Shown: positions 19,944 through 33,107 of the stretch, in pieces
How the letters are laid out: every line of letters starts with the position of its first letter
Position numbering within the stretch: the stretch's first letter is position 1
From: Trichomonas vaginalis G3
Lineage: Eukaryota; Parabasalia; Trichomonadida; Trichomonadidae
DNA length: 64,000 nt
NCBI RefSeq assembly: GCF_026262505.1
Contig: NC_067207.1
Coordinates: forward strand, 752,252 to 816,251
Direction of reading: 5' to 3'
Program-made: the position numbers and the translations under genes
The notes under the pieces: generated by a model
Seen by the model: the letters and a program-made list of their open reading frames with translations, nothing else
What the model was told of the DNA's origin: nothing
The model's database searches: none

Positions 19944-20328
19944 ATATAAATGGCAGTATTATGTCGACAAAAGTCGTTATTCTGTTCAACGGCAAAACAA
20001 ATTATTTAAGCTGTTAAATCTTTTCTTTTTTATAAAAACTTTGCTTTTAATTTTTCAATTTTTAAATGAGGAGAAAACAAACCAAAAGGAAGCAATACAT
20101 TTCTAATTGGATATTGTGAAATACTAATTAAGAAAAATAACATCGCAAGCAATAAATGCATAGAAATTTCATTGTATCTGGATTTGCAGGATTTAAAAAT
20201 AGGCGTTTATTAGTTTTGAGAGTGTATGAAATTTTTTTAACTTCAAATGAATTCTTAATATTAAATAAAGTAAATCAAACAATTTATAAAATAACAAATA
20301 AAAAAAAACAATATAGAAATAGAAATAA

Positions 20329-21426
20329 TTAAGCACGAAGTTCGGAGACAGTTGGTAAGAAAGGTTTGAGTGCTTGTCGTGATGGATTCCATCCTTTAGG
20401 TAAAACTTTCGAAGGACGAGAATTTGTTACTTTCGGAATTACGATTGCTTTGTTTATCTTGTTCCCTTCGATTGCAGAGATAGATTGTGCTGTTGAAGGA
20501 ACTGAACTGACTGGGAATCCACCGCCAATGAACTTGGCTGTGTTTCCTGCTATTTCTTCTGTTTTTGACTGTGTTGATGACCTCATCTCGTGGACTTTCT
20601 TCTTCTCCATGAAATATGATGATTTAGTGTAATTGAGTTCACCACGAACTTCTTCAACACTCTTCTTAAGTTCATCGATGTTACTTGAGCGATCAAACAG
20701 CTCTGTTTCGATCTCTTGAAGTTGTTTCGTCTTCATTTCGAGCTGTTCTTCAAGAATTCTAATTTCTTCATCACCGTCATCTTTCGTTTGACTTCCAACT
20801 TTCCTTTGTTCGCGAACAAGAAGTTTACGACGTTCTTCACGAAGAACTTTAAGTTTGTCGATTCGATAAAGACGTTCCATAAGTTTGTTTCGGAGTTCTT
20901 GTGTCATCTTGAGGAGATTAAGAAGTTCTGGATTCGATGCTTCTAAGAAACGCCATCTGTGGATATTCATCGGCGTTTCAAGTTCATCTTCAAGAGCACG
21001 AACACGACCTTGTTGGAAAAGGATTCCTTTCTCAAGATTTCGACATTCCGTTCGTAAATAAACGGAATGTTTCGATTTGTCCATCAATTTCTTCTGTTTT
21101 TCAACTTCGGACAACAATGTTTTCTTCAATTCGTCGACTTCATGGCATTTCTGTGTGTATGTTGCTGATTCTGATTTAAGACGGCCTTCAATAAGAACAA
21201 TCTTCTCTTTTAATAGATCTAATGAATAAATTCTGTCATGAATCTGCTTTTGATAAAATAAGTTATATGTTGAATGCAATTGATTCAATATATTCGAACT
21301 CATCAACACTTTCATGAATATAAGAAAAATATGGAAAAAATTTAGCAAACCTATTGAAAATATTATTATTTGAATGATACACAATTTAATTGGGACAATG
21401 TCACGCCCGTAAAATATTTTTGCCAT
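20329..21426 (-). CDS. CFAP58: Chimeric CFAP58 C-terminal ORF (U4)
   Basis: Open over all 365 codons and identical in residue sequence to the U2 copy. Confidence 0.8.
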   Translation of the reverse strand: MAKIFYGRDIVPIKLCIIQIIIFSIGLLNFFHIFLIFMKVLMSSNILNQLHSTYNLFYQKQIHDRIYSLDLLKEKIVLIEGRLKSESATYTQKCHEVDELKKTLLSEVEKQKKLMDKSKHSVYLRTECRNLEKGILFQQGRVRALEDELETPMNIHRWRFLEASNPELLNLLKMTQELRNKLMERLYRIDKLKVLREERRKLLVREQRKVGSQTKDDGDEEIRILEEQLEMKTKQLQEIETELFDRSSNIDELKKSVEEVRGELNYTKSSYFMEKKKVHEMRSSTQSKTEEIAGNTAKFIGGGFPVSSVPSTAQSISAIEGNKINKAIVIPKVTNSRPSKVLPKGWNPSRQALKPFLPTVSELRA

Positions 21427-21440
21427 AATAATGTTAAAAA

Positions 21441-21689
21441 ATGAACAAAAATCAGAACAAAGGGGAAGGCTACACTTTGACTATCTCAGATTCATATGTT
21501 GATTCAAATTCAACAAATGGACTTGTTATATTTAATAATCTAACAATAAACTCATTTTTTAACACTTTTAATCATTTATTTAATGAAAATTGTTCAATAA
21601 ATTCTGGAAAAATTATCACTTATAATTTTTCATATCTTTCTACATTTGTAAAAACTGCTTCTGCAGGATTAGTTCCATCAAAAAAGTAA
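21441..21689 (+). pseudogene. Surface-protein-like 3' fragment, copy B (U4)
   Basis: 82-codon frame identical in product to that of U2. Confidence 0.6.
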
Positions 21690-22888
21690 AAAAATACGCC
21701 ATCATTAATTAATATCTTAAGATATTTTTAATGATATGTTTGCATTTGATTCAGATACTTAAATAAAAAGAAAATTTTTGTCAGTGAACAATTAAATTGC
21801 AAGTCAATAAGAATACCCTATACATTTTTAAGAGAATGCAATATCCGTCTCCAAAGCTTTTCCATTTCTCAATCTTCATGGAGAAATTGAATTAGTCTGT
21901 CTTCCCCACATATTCAAAATTGATTAGTTTCTCCTCTTCTCCTTGGAGAAAATCGAAATGAGCTCATTGGGTGCTTTGACCAAATTTAAAAATTTACCAA
22001 ATATTGTGTTTTGTCAAGTAATAAACTGACATTTTAAATAGATAAATGTAAAAAATAGTGTATAGTTTTTCATTTTGGAGAAGTTTGTATTTTGGGACGA
22101 ACTTTAAATTGAACGGTCAATTTAAAGCAAGTATTCAATTTTTTGGTCAATTTAAAGCAATCTTATATGTAGTTTGTTTTAAAGGCTTGATCAATAGCAT
22201 ATGATCAGTACTCGTTGAGTATGTTATGATGTTAAGAGATAATGGATAGTACACTTTAATATTGAAATTGAATTTGGATTATTATGCAATATTCTATAAT
22301 ATATATTATGATGATCATAAGAATGTGTTGTATGTGATGACACTTAAGTATCATTGATATTTTTTAATTATTGAAAAAGTTAGTAAATAATATTTCTTAA
22401 TGTGGTGTTCTATTCCGTGAATTCAATAATCACTGTTTTAGAATTTATAAGTATAAGCTGAAAATGATAAGCTTAGAATGACAAGCTGATGATGCCGGGA
22501 TAAAAAATAATAATCTGTCAAAATGGTTATTTTAATAATAAATAATATAAGAAGGTTAGGAAATGGACTTTGACCTTGAGAAAAAGCCCATCTTCTAACT
22601 TTCAGACGAATTTTGGTTAACATTGCGAGTGTCTGCTGCAAATCTCTGCTGAAGCAGCAGGCACTCGCAATTGTAGGCCATGGCAATTGTATTTATAGTG
22701 TTAGAATACAATTGCCATGACTTTTGTGTAATCATTTGATCTTCCTGGAAGGAGTTGCAATGGAAGCCAAACTCCACTCCATCCAGTATCAGAAAGCCAG
22801 GAAGGAAGTCTTAACCTTGAGAAAGGGCTTCCTTCTAGGCTTTCTGTGTTACATTGGATCATAATCTGTAGAGAAGGGAGTATTTGCA

Positions 22889-23938
22889 GATTCTGGCCTC
22901 TTATAAGGCCAGATCTTCGTATTTCATGCTTCCCAGGGCCGGATTTCTCTCCTGCCGCCATAGATCAGGACGGCATTTGAGAAAGCCGGCCCTGAGTAAT
23001 GTAAGCGAGGCTCTGGCCTCTACTGAGGCCAGAGACTGTGATATTACGTCTTTCAGGGCCGAGTTTCTGCGAGAATGTCTATCATGTGGATGATCATCGC
23101 AAAACTCGGCCCTGAGGATGAATTTTGCAGGCTCTGGCCTCAGTAGGAGCCAGGGCTTGGTATTGTAGGATTCCCATGGCCGGTTTTCGCTCCTGCCGCC
23201 TGGGATAAGGGCGGCATTTGAGAAAGCCGGCCCTATGGATTTAAAGCGAAGCCCTGGCCTTTGCTATGGTCAGGGCCTGTGTATTTCTTTCTTTCAGGGC
23301 CGAAATGAGAGGAGATCGTCAATGATGTGGACGATCTCCCTCAAAATCGGCCCTGAGGATTGCATTTGTAGGCTCTGGCCTTTGCTAGGGTCAGAGCTTC
23401 GTTTGGTAAGTATCCCAAGGCCGGATTCCGCTCCTGCCGCCCGGGATAAGGGCTGCATTTGAGAAAGCCGGCCCTGGGTATTTAAAACGAAGCCCTGGCC
23501 TTTGCTGGGGCCAGAGCATGTATCTGTATGTCTTTCAGGGCCGAGTTCTTGCGAGACTGTCGACATGATCGACGATCATCGCAAAACTCGGCCCTGAGGA
23601 TTGTTTTTGAAAGCCCTGGCCACTGCTAAGGCCAGAGCTTCGTATGGGCACTCTCTCGGAGCTGGATTCCTCTCCGGCCGCCCTGAATCAGGGCGGTCTT
23701 TGAGGAAACCGGCCCCGAGGATGGTTTGCGAAGCTCTGGCCTTAGCAATGGCCAGAGCTTGTGATTTTAATGAAGAGCCAAGTTCCTCTCGGATCGTGCC
23801 TAATGAGGACGACCGTCGAGGAACTTGGCTCTGAGGAGATGAATTGTGAGCTCTGGCCTCGATGAAGGCCAGAGTTTTGAATGGAATGTTTTGATGGGAT
23901 GAGCCAATGCTCAGTAAGCTCGTCCCATCAAAACATTC
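22889..23938. repeat. GC-rich alternating hairpin array (U4)
   Basis: Complete array, left-block type, followed by AATCATTGAAA. Confidence 0.9.
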
Positions 23939-24238
23939 GATTAAAAATTGAATTAAAAATTATCGTAATCATTGAAAAATTACAACAATATTTTTGAATA
24001 ATATTATTATATAATAAGAATTGAATAAATTTCTCACAAAATTAAATAAAAATTTCCAAAAAATATTAGAAAATTTTAAAAATTATTGAAAAAATAACAA
24101 ATTTGATAAGAAAATTAAGGATTAGAGAAATTTAAGAAATATAGAAAATGGTTATTTATTATTGTAATGGGAAATTGAGGATATTTGAGGAGTTTTATAC
24201 AGAATGTGATCTTTATAATTAAAAGAAATGAAGATATT

Positions 24239-24789
24239 CAAGAAAGGAGTTTACAAATGCAGGGTAAAGGAACAATACTCTGCATTTGTAAACTCCTTTC
24301 TTGAATTGAAATTCAATGAATCACATTCAAGTGAAAAAGTGCAAGCTATTCGAGAAAGGAGTTTACAAATGCAGGGTAAAGGAACAATACTCTGCATTTG
24401 TAAACTCCTTTCTTGAATTGAAATTCAATGAATCACATTCAAGTGAAAAAGTGCAAGCTATTCGAGAAAGGAGTTTACAAATGCAGGGTAAAGGAACAAT
24501 ACTCTGCATTTGTAAACTCCTTTCTTGAATTGAAATTCAATGAATCACATTCAAGTGAAAAAGTGCAAGCTATTCGAGAAAGGAGTTTACAAATGCAGGG
24601 TAAAGGAACAATACTCTGCATTTGTAAACTCCTTTCTTGAATTGAAATTCAATGAATCACATTCAAGTGAAAAAGTGCAAGCTATTCGAGAAAGGAGTTT
24701 ACAAATGCAGGGTAAAGGAACAATACTCTGCATTTGTAAACTCCTTTCTTGAATTAAAATTCAATGAATCACATTCAAGTGAAAAAGTG
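24239..24789. repeat. 112-bp hairpin tandem repeat, 5 copies (U4)
   Basis: Copies start at 24239, 24351, 24463, 24575 and 24687. Confidence 0.95.
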
Positions 24790-25594
24790 CGAGTTTTCCT
24801 AATTTACACATATAAATGCAATATAATAGCAATATCCCACTAAGCACAAATGTAATCTCAATCAAAACACATTATCTTCATAAATGTTAACAAATTTTTC
24901 TATTCACACATGTCTAATCATAAATAATTAAGTCTATTCATCATTTATCGTCTAATCAAATATAATTTACATTCTCATTGATAATTGTTATATAAAAATA
25001 ACATAGATTATATTTCAAATGAGACTCTTAGAGCTTTTCTTATTTTAACATTGTAATAAATAGAATAGCATATAGATATATATGTAATAACGTATATATA
25101 TGCTTATTTCTCTCATGTTTCGAAATGCAATGTGATATTGCACTCACTTTTTATAGAAATCTACCATACTCATAGGAATGATGACATATACATTTGTCTA
25201 TCTATCTACGTTGTAAAAACCTTCATTAGCCCTAAGCTCAAAGTTTTTCTCATTCATTGCTTTAAATTGACCAAAAAATTGAATACTTGCTTTAAATTGA
25301 CCATTCAATTTAAAGTTCGTCCCTTTGTATTTTGGATTTTGGAGGTTCTTGTTGTTATTTCTACAAATTAGATCCTTATTAAAATTGTTAATTTTTCGAT
25401 CATTAGCGATGTCACAGTTTAAATTGGAAATTCTTTTTCTTTGGATAGTTCACACCGTAAAAATATTTTTACGACTTTATTATGCGACAAAATACAGACA
25501 AATCTTGCAGTGATGAACTTTATGATACAGAACAAAGAGAAGAATAATATTCATTACTAGATGATTAAACCTAATCAATCTTCGGCATATTTAA

Positions 25595-26597
25595 ATGCAC
25601 ATATTAAATTTGAAAAATGCAAAAAAGTCCAGCTGGGATCAATATTTTGGTAGTAAAGATAAATGTGACTATATACAAAATGGGACCGTATTATTTGATA
25701 ATAGCAGTATCAATAATTATTATGTTTTACTTTGTTTCTATAAAGAATGCAAAGAAACTGGCGCAATTTGCATTCAAAGAACTAATAAAGTGTGTACATT
25801 ACTTGAAGAAACAGTATTTACCAATTGTAGTTCCACCACAGAATATGGTGGAGGGTCTGTTTATTATAACTGCCAAGCAGATGGAGAGTTCGTCCAACAT
25901 CGAACATGTTATTATGCGTCAATAGCAGAGCAAGCTATGGCATTTGCTCAAGCTGCTAAGCAATACCTTTCTAATAAAAACTATGCAATTGAAGTTTCTG
26001 TTCTTAAATGTGGAGAAAATGAAGAAAAAGGAAGTTACACATTTGGTATTTCTTTTGGCGATATATGTTTTGATAATAACAACATCACAAACAACAAATG
26101 TATTCATCAATAACTATTGGACTTTTAGGAAATTCGGGTACATATAATTTTTCAACATTTAGAGAAAACGCTCAAATTGAAAGTTTTTCGCTTTTATTTT
26201 CCTCTTCAGATTATTCATTAACTCATACAGTTTCGTATTGTAATATTATTGGAAATAAATGTGGAGCAGATAAAAACCAAGTTCTATTTTATTGTATATC
26301 CAAAACTAATTTAGATCACTGCATATTTTTAAATAACACTGCAAAATACATGTTTGGCAAGATATAGATGGTTATAATTCGACTATTTCAGATTCATATG
26401 TTGACTCTAATTCAACCACAGGATCAGGAACTGTTATATTTAAGAATATAAAAGAAGGTTACGATTTTAATACGTTTACTCATATATTTAATGAAAACTG
26501 CTCAATAGTTTCTCATAGAATAATCTCCCTTAAATCGATTTTTCTTTCAAAGTTTGCAAAAACTGCAACTGCAGGATTATTTTCACGCAAAGTATAG
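25595..26597 (+). pseudogene. Surface-protein-like gene, copies C and D (U4)
   Basis: C is open at 25595-26113. D loses frame at about 26355, where one G of a GGG run is absent; U5 shares this change. Confidence 0.55.
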
Positions 26598-26983
26598 ATA
26601 TAAATGGCAGTATTATGTCGACAAAAGTCGTTATTCTGTTCAACGGCAAAAACAAATTATTTAAGCTGTTAAATCTTTTCTTTTTTATAAAAACTTTGCT
26701 TTTAATTTTTCAATTTTTAAATGAGGAGAAAACAAACCAAAAGGAAGCAATACATTTCTAATTGGATATTGTGAAATACTAATTAAGAAAAATAACATCG
26801 CAAGCAATAAATGCATAGAAATTTCATTGTATCTGGATTTGCAGGATTTAAAAATAGGCGTTTATTAGTTTTGAGAGTGTATGAAATTTTTTTAACTTCA
26901 AATGAATTCTTAATATTAAATAAAGTAAATCAAACAATTTATAAAATAACAAATAAAAAAAAACAATATAGAAATAGAAATAA

Positions 26984-28677
26984 TTAAGCACGAAGTTCGG
27001 AGACAGTTGGTAAGAAAGGTTTGAGTGCTTGTCGTGATGGATTCCATCCTTTAGGTAAAACTTTCGAAGGACGAGAATTTGTTACTTTCGGAATTACGAT
27101 TGCTTTGTTTATCTTGTTCCCTTCGATTGCAGAGATAGATTGTGCTGTTGAAGGAACTGAACTGACTGGGAATCCACCGCCAATGAACTTGGCTGTGTTT
27201 CCTGCTATTTCTTCTGTTTTTGACTGTGTTGATGACCTCATCTCGTGGACTTTCTTCTTCTCCATGAAATATGATGATTTAGTGTAATTGAGTTCACCAC
27301 GAACTTCTTCAACACTCTTCTTAAGTTCATCGATGTTACTTGAGCGATCAAACAGCTCTGTTTCGATCTCTTGAAGTTGTTTCGTCTTCATTTCGAGCTG
27401 TTCTTCAAGAATTCTAATTTCTTCATCACCGTCATCTTTCGTTTGACTTCCAACTTTCCTTTGTTCGCGAACAAGAAGTTTACGACGTTCTTCACGAAGA
27501 ACTTTAAGTTTGTCGATTCGATAAAGACGTTCCATAAGTTTGTTTCGGAGTTCTTGTGTCATCTTGAGGAGATTAAGAAGTTCTGGATTCGATGCTTCTA
27601 AGAAACGCCATCTGTGGATATTCATCGGCGTTTCAAGTTCATCTTCAAGAGCACGAACACGACCTTGTTGGAAAAGGATTCCTTTCTCAAGATTTCGACA
27701 TTCCGTTCGTAAATAAACGGAATGTTTCGATTTGTCCATCAATTTCTTCTGTTTTTCAACTTCGGACAACAATGTTTTCTTCAATTCGTCGACTTCATGG
27801 CATTTCTGTGTGTATGTTGCTGATTCTGATTTAAGACGGCCTTCAATAAGAACAATCTTCTCTTTTAATAGGTCTAATGAATAAATTCTGTCATGAATCT
27901 GCTTTTCAAGTAAATTATACTGTGTATTATTCTCTTGATTCACGACTTTCACTTGGAAATGTCTTTCTCGGCAACATCAAGTAGATATCGAGAACGCATG
28001 TTGGTATTTAACAACGTTGTCGATTGTAATTGCAAATTTCGGATATCATCGTTCATTTTTTCGATATCGTGACGTAACTGCTTACTCTGCTCTGCATATT
28101 CCATGCGCTTGATATGGCTAGAGATGCATTGTTCGTCTTTTTCAAGAATAATTTTTCTTGGAATCTGCAATATCGCGTTCTACGAAGCCGTAATCAGACC
28201 CTGTTGTTGCGGGATGATTGTGTAAGCTCTTCTAGTTGTCTCCGAACCACGTTCCTTTGCTGGATAAGCTGATCATTGATGGCAATTTGTTTTGCAATCT
28301 GATCATTGATGCCGTTTAATCACTGAAAAGGTTGTCCTGAGCGACTTTATTGTTTTGTTCGGCGATCTGTTTGATCTGTTCAGTGTTAGAAGCGTAGTTG
28401 TCGCTTCAACAATCAAATCTTCAATTCATTTCGAAGGAAACTGCAGCTTTGTCCATTTTTGTGATATCTGTCTTCTGGCCAAGCATATCATTGTAGATTC
28501 CTTCGATTTTTGTGTAGATATCTTTCCACTTTTTGCTTTTTCTTGTACTACATCACCTCTTACAGCGATAATTTGCATCTGGCTGACATCTATATCGTTT
28601 TGTCTCATTGTTACTCGTCCGTCAGCTGCTAACAATTGGTGTCTTTTGAGATATAATTCTTTTCGAACTCGATTAGG
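26984..28677 (-). pseudogene. CFAP58: Longer CFAP58 fragment (U5)
   Basis: The shared C-terminal part (26984-27906) here continues into genuine CFAP58-like coiled coil instead of the hydrophobic leader: VKVVNQENNTQYNLLEKQ, then EKDEQCISSHIKRMEYAEQS (27949-28170), then SDNYASNTEQIKQIAEQNN, then RQNDIDVSQMQIIAVRGDVV (28426-28635). The pieces are in different frames, with shifts near 27950, 28155-28200, 28320-28420 and 28490-28510. The order is right for CFAP58 read on the minus strand and covers roughly its C-terminal half. One base inside the shared part (AGGTCTAATG at 27870) marks U5 and U6. It is a broken gene or poorly resolved consensus. Confidence 0.75.
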
Positions 28678-28732
28678 TCACTTTAGTGGTAAGATACTCT
28701 TGTTGTACGAATTTCCTGTATTTAAGTAGTCC

Positions 28733-29304
28733 TTATGTGCTATATACAAAATGGGACCGTATTATTTGATAATAGCAGTATCAATAATTATTATGTTTTA
28801 CTTTGTTTCTATAAAGAATGCAAAGAAACTGGCGCAATTTGCATTCAAAGAACTAATAAAGTGTGTACATTACTTGAAGAAACAGTATTTACCAATTGTA
28901 GTTCCACCACAGAATATGGTGGAGGGTCTGTTTATTATAACTGCAAGCAGATGGAGAGTTCGTCAACATCGAACATGTTATTATGCGTCAATAGCAGAGC
29001 AAGCTATGGCATTTGCTCAAGCTGCTAAGCAATACCTTTCTAATAAAAACTATGCAATTGAAGTTTCTGTTCTTAAATGTGGAGAAAATGAAGAAAAAGG
29101 AAGTTACACATTTGGTATTTCTTTTGGCGATATATGTTTTGATAATAACAACATCACAAACAACAAATGTATTCATCAATAACTATTGGACTTTTAGGAA
29201 ATTCGGGTACATATAATTTTTCAACATTTAGAGAAAACGCTCAAATTGAAAGTTTTTCGCTTTTATTTCCTCTTCAGATTATTCATTAACTCATACAGTT
29301 TTCG
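28733..29304 (+). pseudogene. Truncated surface-protein-like fragment (U5, extra copy)
   Basis: Sequence equal to bases about 5510-6080 of U1 (middle of C into early D) is joined to the CFAP58 piece through an ATGTG overlap at its left end. At its right end it joins the hairpin array through GTTTTCG at about 29300. It has several one-base losses, for example near 28944 and 28965. Confidence 0.75.
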
Positions 29305-30062
29305 CGGTTTTCGCTCCTGCCGCCTGGGATAAGGGCGGCATTTGAGAAAGCCGGCCCTATGGATTTAAAGCGAAGCCCTGGCCTTTGCTATGGTCAGGGC
29401 CTGTGTATTTCTTTCTTTCAGGGCCGAAATGAGAGGAGATCGTCAATGATGTGGACGATCTCCCTCAAAATCGGCCCTGAGGATTGCATTTGTAGGCTCT
29501 GGCCTTTGCTAGGGTCAGAGCTTCGTTTGGTAAGTATCCCAAGGCCGGATTCCGCTCCTGCCGCCCGGGATAAGGGCTGCATTTGAGAAAGCCGGCCCTG
29601 GGTATTTAAAACGAAGCCCTGGCCTTTGCTGGGGCCAGAGCATGTATCTGTATGTCTTTCAGGGCCGAGTTCTTGCGAGACTGTCGACATGATCGACGAT
29701 CATCGCAAAACTCGGCCCTGAGGATTGTTTTTGAAAGCCCTGGCCACTGCTAAGGCCAGAGCTTCGTATGGGCACTCTCTCGGAGCTGGATTCCTCTCCG
29801 GCCGCCCTGAATCAGGGCGGTCTTTGAGGAAACCGGCCCCGAGGATGGTTTGCGAAGCTCTGGCCTTAGCAATGGCCAGAGCTTGTGATTTTAATGAAGA
29901 GCCAAGTTCCTCTCGGATCGTGCCTAATGAGGACGACCGTCGAGGAACTTGGCTCTGAGGAGATGAATTGTGAGCTCTGGCCTCGATGAAGGCCAGAGTT
30001 TTGAATGGAATGTTTTGATGGGATGAGCCAATGCTCAGTAAGCTCGTCCCATCAAAACATTC
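29305..30062. repeat. Partial GC-rich hairpin array (U5)
   Basis: Begins at the second type 1 long hairpin (CGGTTTTCGCTCC) and keeps all later hairpins to the terminal one. Confidence 0.9.
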
Positions 30063-30362
30063 GATTAAAAATTGAATTAAAAATTATCGTAATCATTGAA
30101 AAATTACAACAATATTTTTGAATAATATTATTATATAATAAGAATTGAATAAATTTCTCACAAAATTAAATAAAAATTTCCAAAAAATATTAGAAAATTT
30201 TAAAAATTATTGAAAAAATAACAAATTTGATAAGAAAATTAAGGATTAGAGAAATTTAAGAAATATAGAAAATGGTTATTTATTATTGTAATGGGAAATT
30301 GAGGATATTTGAGGAGTTTTATACAGAATGTGATCTTTATAATTAAAAGAAATGAAGATATT

Positions 30363-30913
30363 CAAGAAAGGAGTTTACAAATGCAGGGTAAAGGAACAAT
30401 ACTCTGCATTTGTAAACTCCTTTCTTGAATTGAAATTCAATGAATCACATTCAAGTGAAAAAGTGCAAGCTATTCGAGAAAGGAGTTTACAAATGCAGGG
30501 TAAAGGAACAATACTCTGCATTTGTAAACTCCTTTCTTGAATTGAAATTCAATGAATCACATTCAAGTGAAAAAGTGCAAGCTATTCGAGAAAGGAGTTT
30601 ACAAATGCAGGGTAAAGGAACAATACTCTGCATTTGTAAACTCCTTTCTTGAATTGAAATTCAATGAATCACATTCAAGTGAAAAAGTGCAAGCTATTCG
30701 AGAAAGGAGTTTACAAATGCAGGGTAAAGGAACAATACTCTGCATTTGTAAACTCCTTTCTTGAATTGAAATTCAATGAATCACATTCAAGTGAAAAAGT
30801 GCAAGCTATTCGAGAAAGGAGTTTACAAATGCAGGGTAAAGGAACAATACTCTGCATTTGTAAACTCCTTTCTTGAATTAAAATTCAATGAATCACATTC
30901 AAGTGAAAAAGTG
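30363..30913. repeat. 112-bp hairpin tandem repeat, 5 copies (U5)
   Basis: Copies start at 30363, 30475, 30587, 30699 and 30811. Confidence 0.95.
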
Positions 30914-31718
30914 CGAGTTTTCCTAATTTACACATATAAATGCAATATAATAGCAATATCCCACTAAGCACAAATGTAATCTCAATCAAAACACATTATC
31001 TTCATAAATGTTAACAAATTTTTCTATTCACACATGTCTAATCATAAATAATTAAGTCTATTCATCATTTATCGTCTAATCAAATATAATTTACATTCTC
31101 ATTGATAATTGTTATATAAAAATAACATAGATTATATTTCAAATGAGACTCTTAGAGCTTTTCTTATTTTAACATTGTAATAAATAGAATAGCATATAGA
31201 TATATATGTAATAACGTATATATATGCTTATTTCTCTCATGTTTCGAAATGCAATGTGATATTGCACTCACTTTTTATAGAAATCTACCATACTCATAGG
31301 AATGATGACATATACATTTGTCTATCTATCTACGTTGTAAAAACCTTCATTAGCCCTAAGCTCAAAGTTTTTCTCATTCATTGCTTTAAATTGACCAAAA
31401 AATTGAATACTTGCTTTAAATTGACCATTCAATTTAAAGTTCGTCCCTTTGTATTTTGGATTTTGGAGGTTCTTGTTGTTATTTCTACAAATTAGATCCT
31501 TATTAAAATTGTTAATTTTTCGATCATTAGCGATGTCACAGTTTAAATTGGAAATTCTTTTTCTTTGGATAGTTCACACCGTAAAAATATTTTTACGACT
31601 TTATTATGCGACAAAATACAGACAAATCTTGCAGTGATGAACTTTATGATACAGAACAAAGAGAAGAATAATATTCATTACTAGATGATTAAACCTAATC
31701 AATCTTCGGCATATTTAA

Positions 31719-32721
31719 ATGCACATATTAAATTTGAAAAATGCAAAAAAGTCCAGCTGGGATCAATATTTTGGTAGTAAAGATAAATGTGACTATATAC
31801 AAAATGGGACCGTATTATTTGATAATAGCAGTATCAATAATTATTATGTTTTACTTTGTTTCTATAAAGAATGCAAAGAAACTGGCGCAATTTGCATTCA
31901 AAGAACTAATAAAGTGTGTACATTACTTGAAGAAACAGTATTTACCAATTGTAGTTCCACCACAGAATATGGTGGAGGGTCTGTTTATTATAACTGCCAA
32001 GCAGATGGAGAGTTCGTCCAACATCGAACATGTTATTATGCGTCAATAGCAGAGCAAGCTATGGCATTTGCTCAAGCTGCTAAGCAATACCTTTCTAATA
32101 AAAACTATGCAATTGAAGTTTCTGTTCTTAAATGTGGAGAAAATGAAGAAAAAGGAAGTTACACATTTGGTATTTCTTTTGGCGATATATGTTTTGATAA
32201 TAACAACATCACAAACAACAAATGTATTCATCAATAACTATTGGACTTTTAGGAAATTCGGGTACATATAATTTTTCAACATTTAGAGAAAACGCTCAAA
32301 TTGAAAGTTTTTCGCTTTTATTTTCCTCTTCAGATTATTCATTAACTCATACAGTTTCGTATTGTAATATTATTGGAAATAAATGTGGAGCAGATAAAAA
32401 CCAAGTTCTATTTTATTGTATATCCAAAACTAATTTAGATCACTGCATATTTTTAAATAACACTGCAAAATACATGTTTGGCAAGATATAGATGGTTATA
32501 ATTCGACTATTTCAGATTCATATGTTGACTCTAATTCAACCACAGGATCAGGAACTGTTATATTTAAGAATATAAAAGAAGGTTACGATTTTAATACGTT
32601 TACTCATATATTTAATGAAAACTGCTCAATAGTTTCTCATAGAATAATCTCCCTTAAATCGATTTTTCTTTCAAAGTTTGCAAAAACTGCAACTGCAGGA
32701 TTATTTTCACGCAAAGTATAG
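31719..32721 (+). pseudogene. Surface-protein-like gene, copies C and D (U5)
   Basis: Same state as in U4, including the missing G that breaks D near 32480. This shows U4 and U5 share a recent right half. Confidence 0.55.
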
Positions 32722-33107
32722 ATATAAATGGCAGTATTATGTCGACAAAAGTCGTTATTCTGTTCAACGGCAAAAACAAATTATTTAAGCTGTTAAATCT
32801 TTTCTTTTTTATAAAAACTTTGCTTTTAATTTTTCAATTTTTAAATGAGGAGAAAACAAACCAAAAGGAAGCAATACATTTCTAATTGGATATTGTGAAA
32901 TACTAATTAAGAAAAATAACATCGCAAGCAATAAATGCATAGAAATTTCATTGTATCTGGATTTGCAGGATTTAAAAATAGGCGTTTATTAGTTTTGAGA
33001 GTGTATGAAATTTTTTTAACTTCAAATGAATTCTTAATATTAAATAAAGTAAATCAAACAATTTATAAAATAACAAATAAAAAAAAACAATATAGAAATA
33101 GAAATAA

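Larger units (their letters stand above)
22094..25323. mobile_element. MULE-like hairpin element (U4)
   Basis: Left inverted repeat 22094-22161, right 25256-25323, with target duplication at 22084-22093 and 25324-25333. Its right interior shares a private deletion (GTAATAAATAGAATAG near 25055) with U5. Confidence 0.85.
29305..31447. mobile_element. Left-truncated MULE-like element (U5)
   Basis: The element starts inside a type 1 long hairpin, so the left inverted repeat, left target duplication and first five hairpins are absent. The right inverted repeat (31380-31447) and following TTTGTATTTT (31448-31457) are intact. Confidence 0.85.

Noticed and set aside
28355-28729. 124-codon plus-strand frame in U5 (also 34478-34852)
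   Set aside because: It lies opposite the longer CFAP58 fragment and has no sign of being a separate gene.
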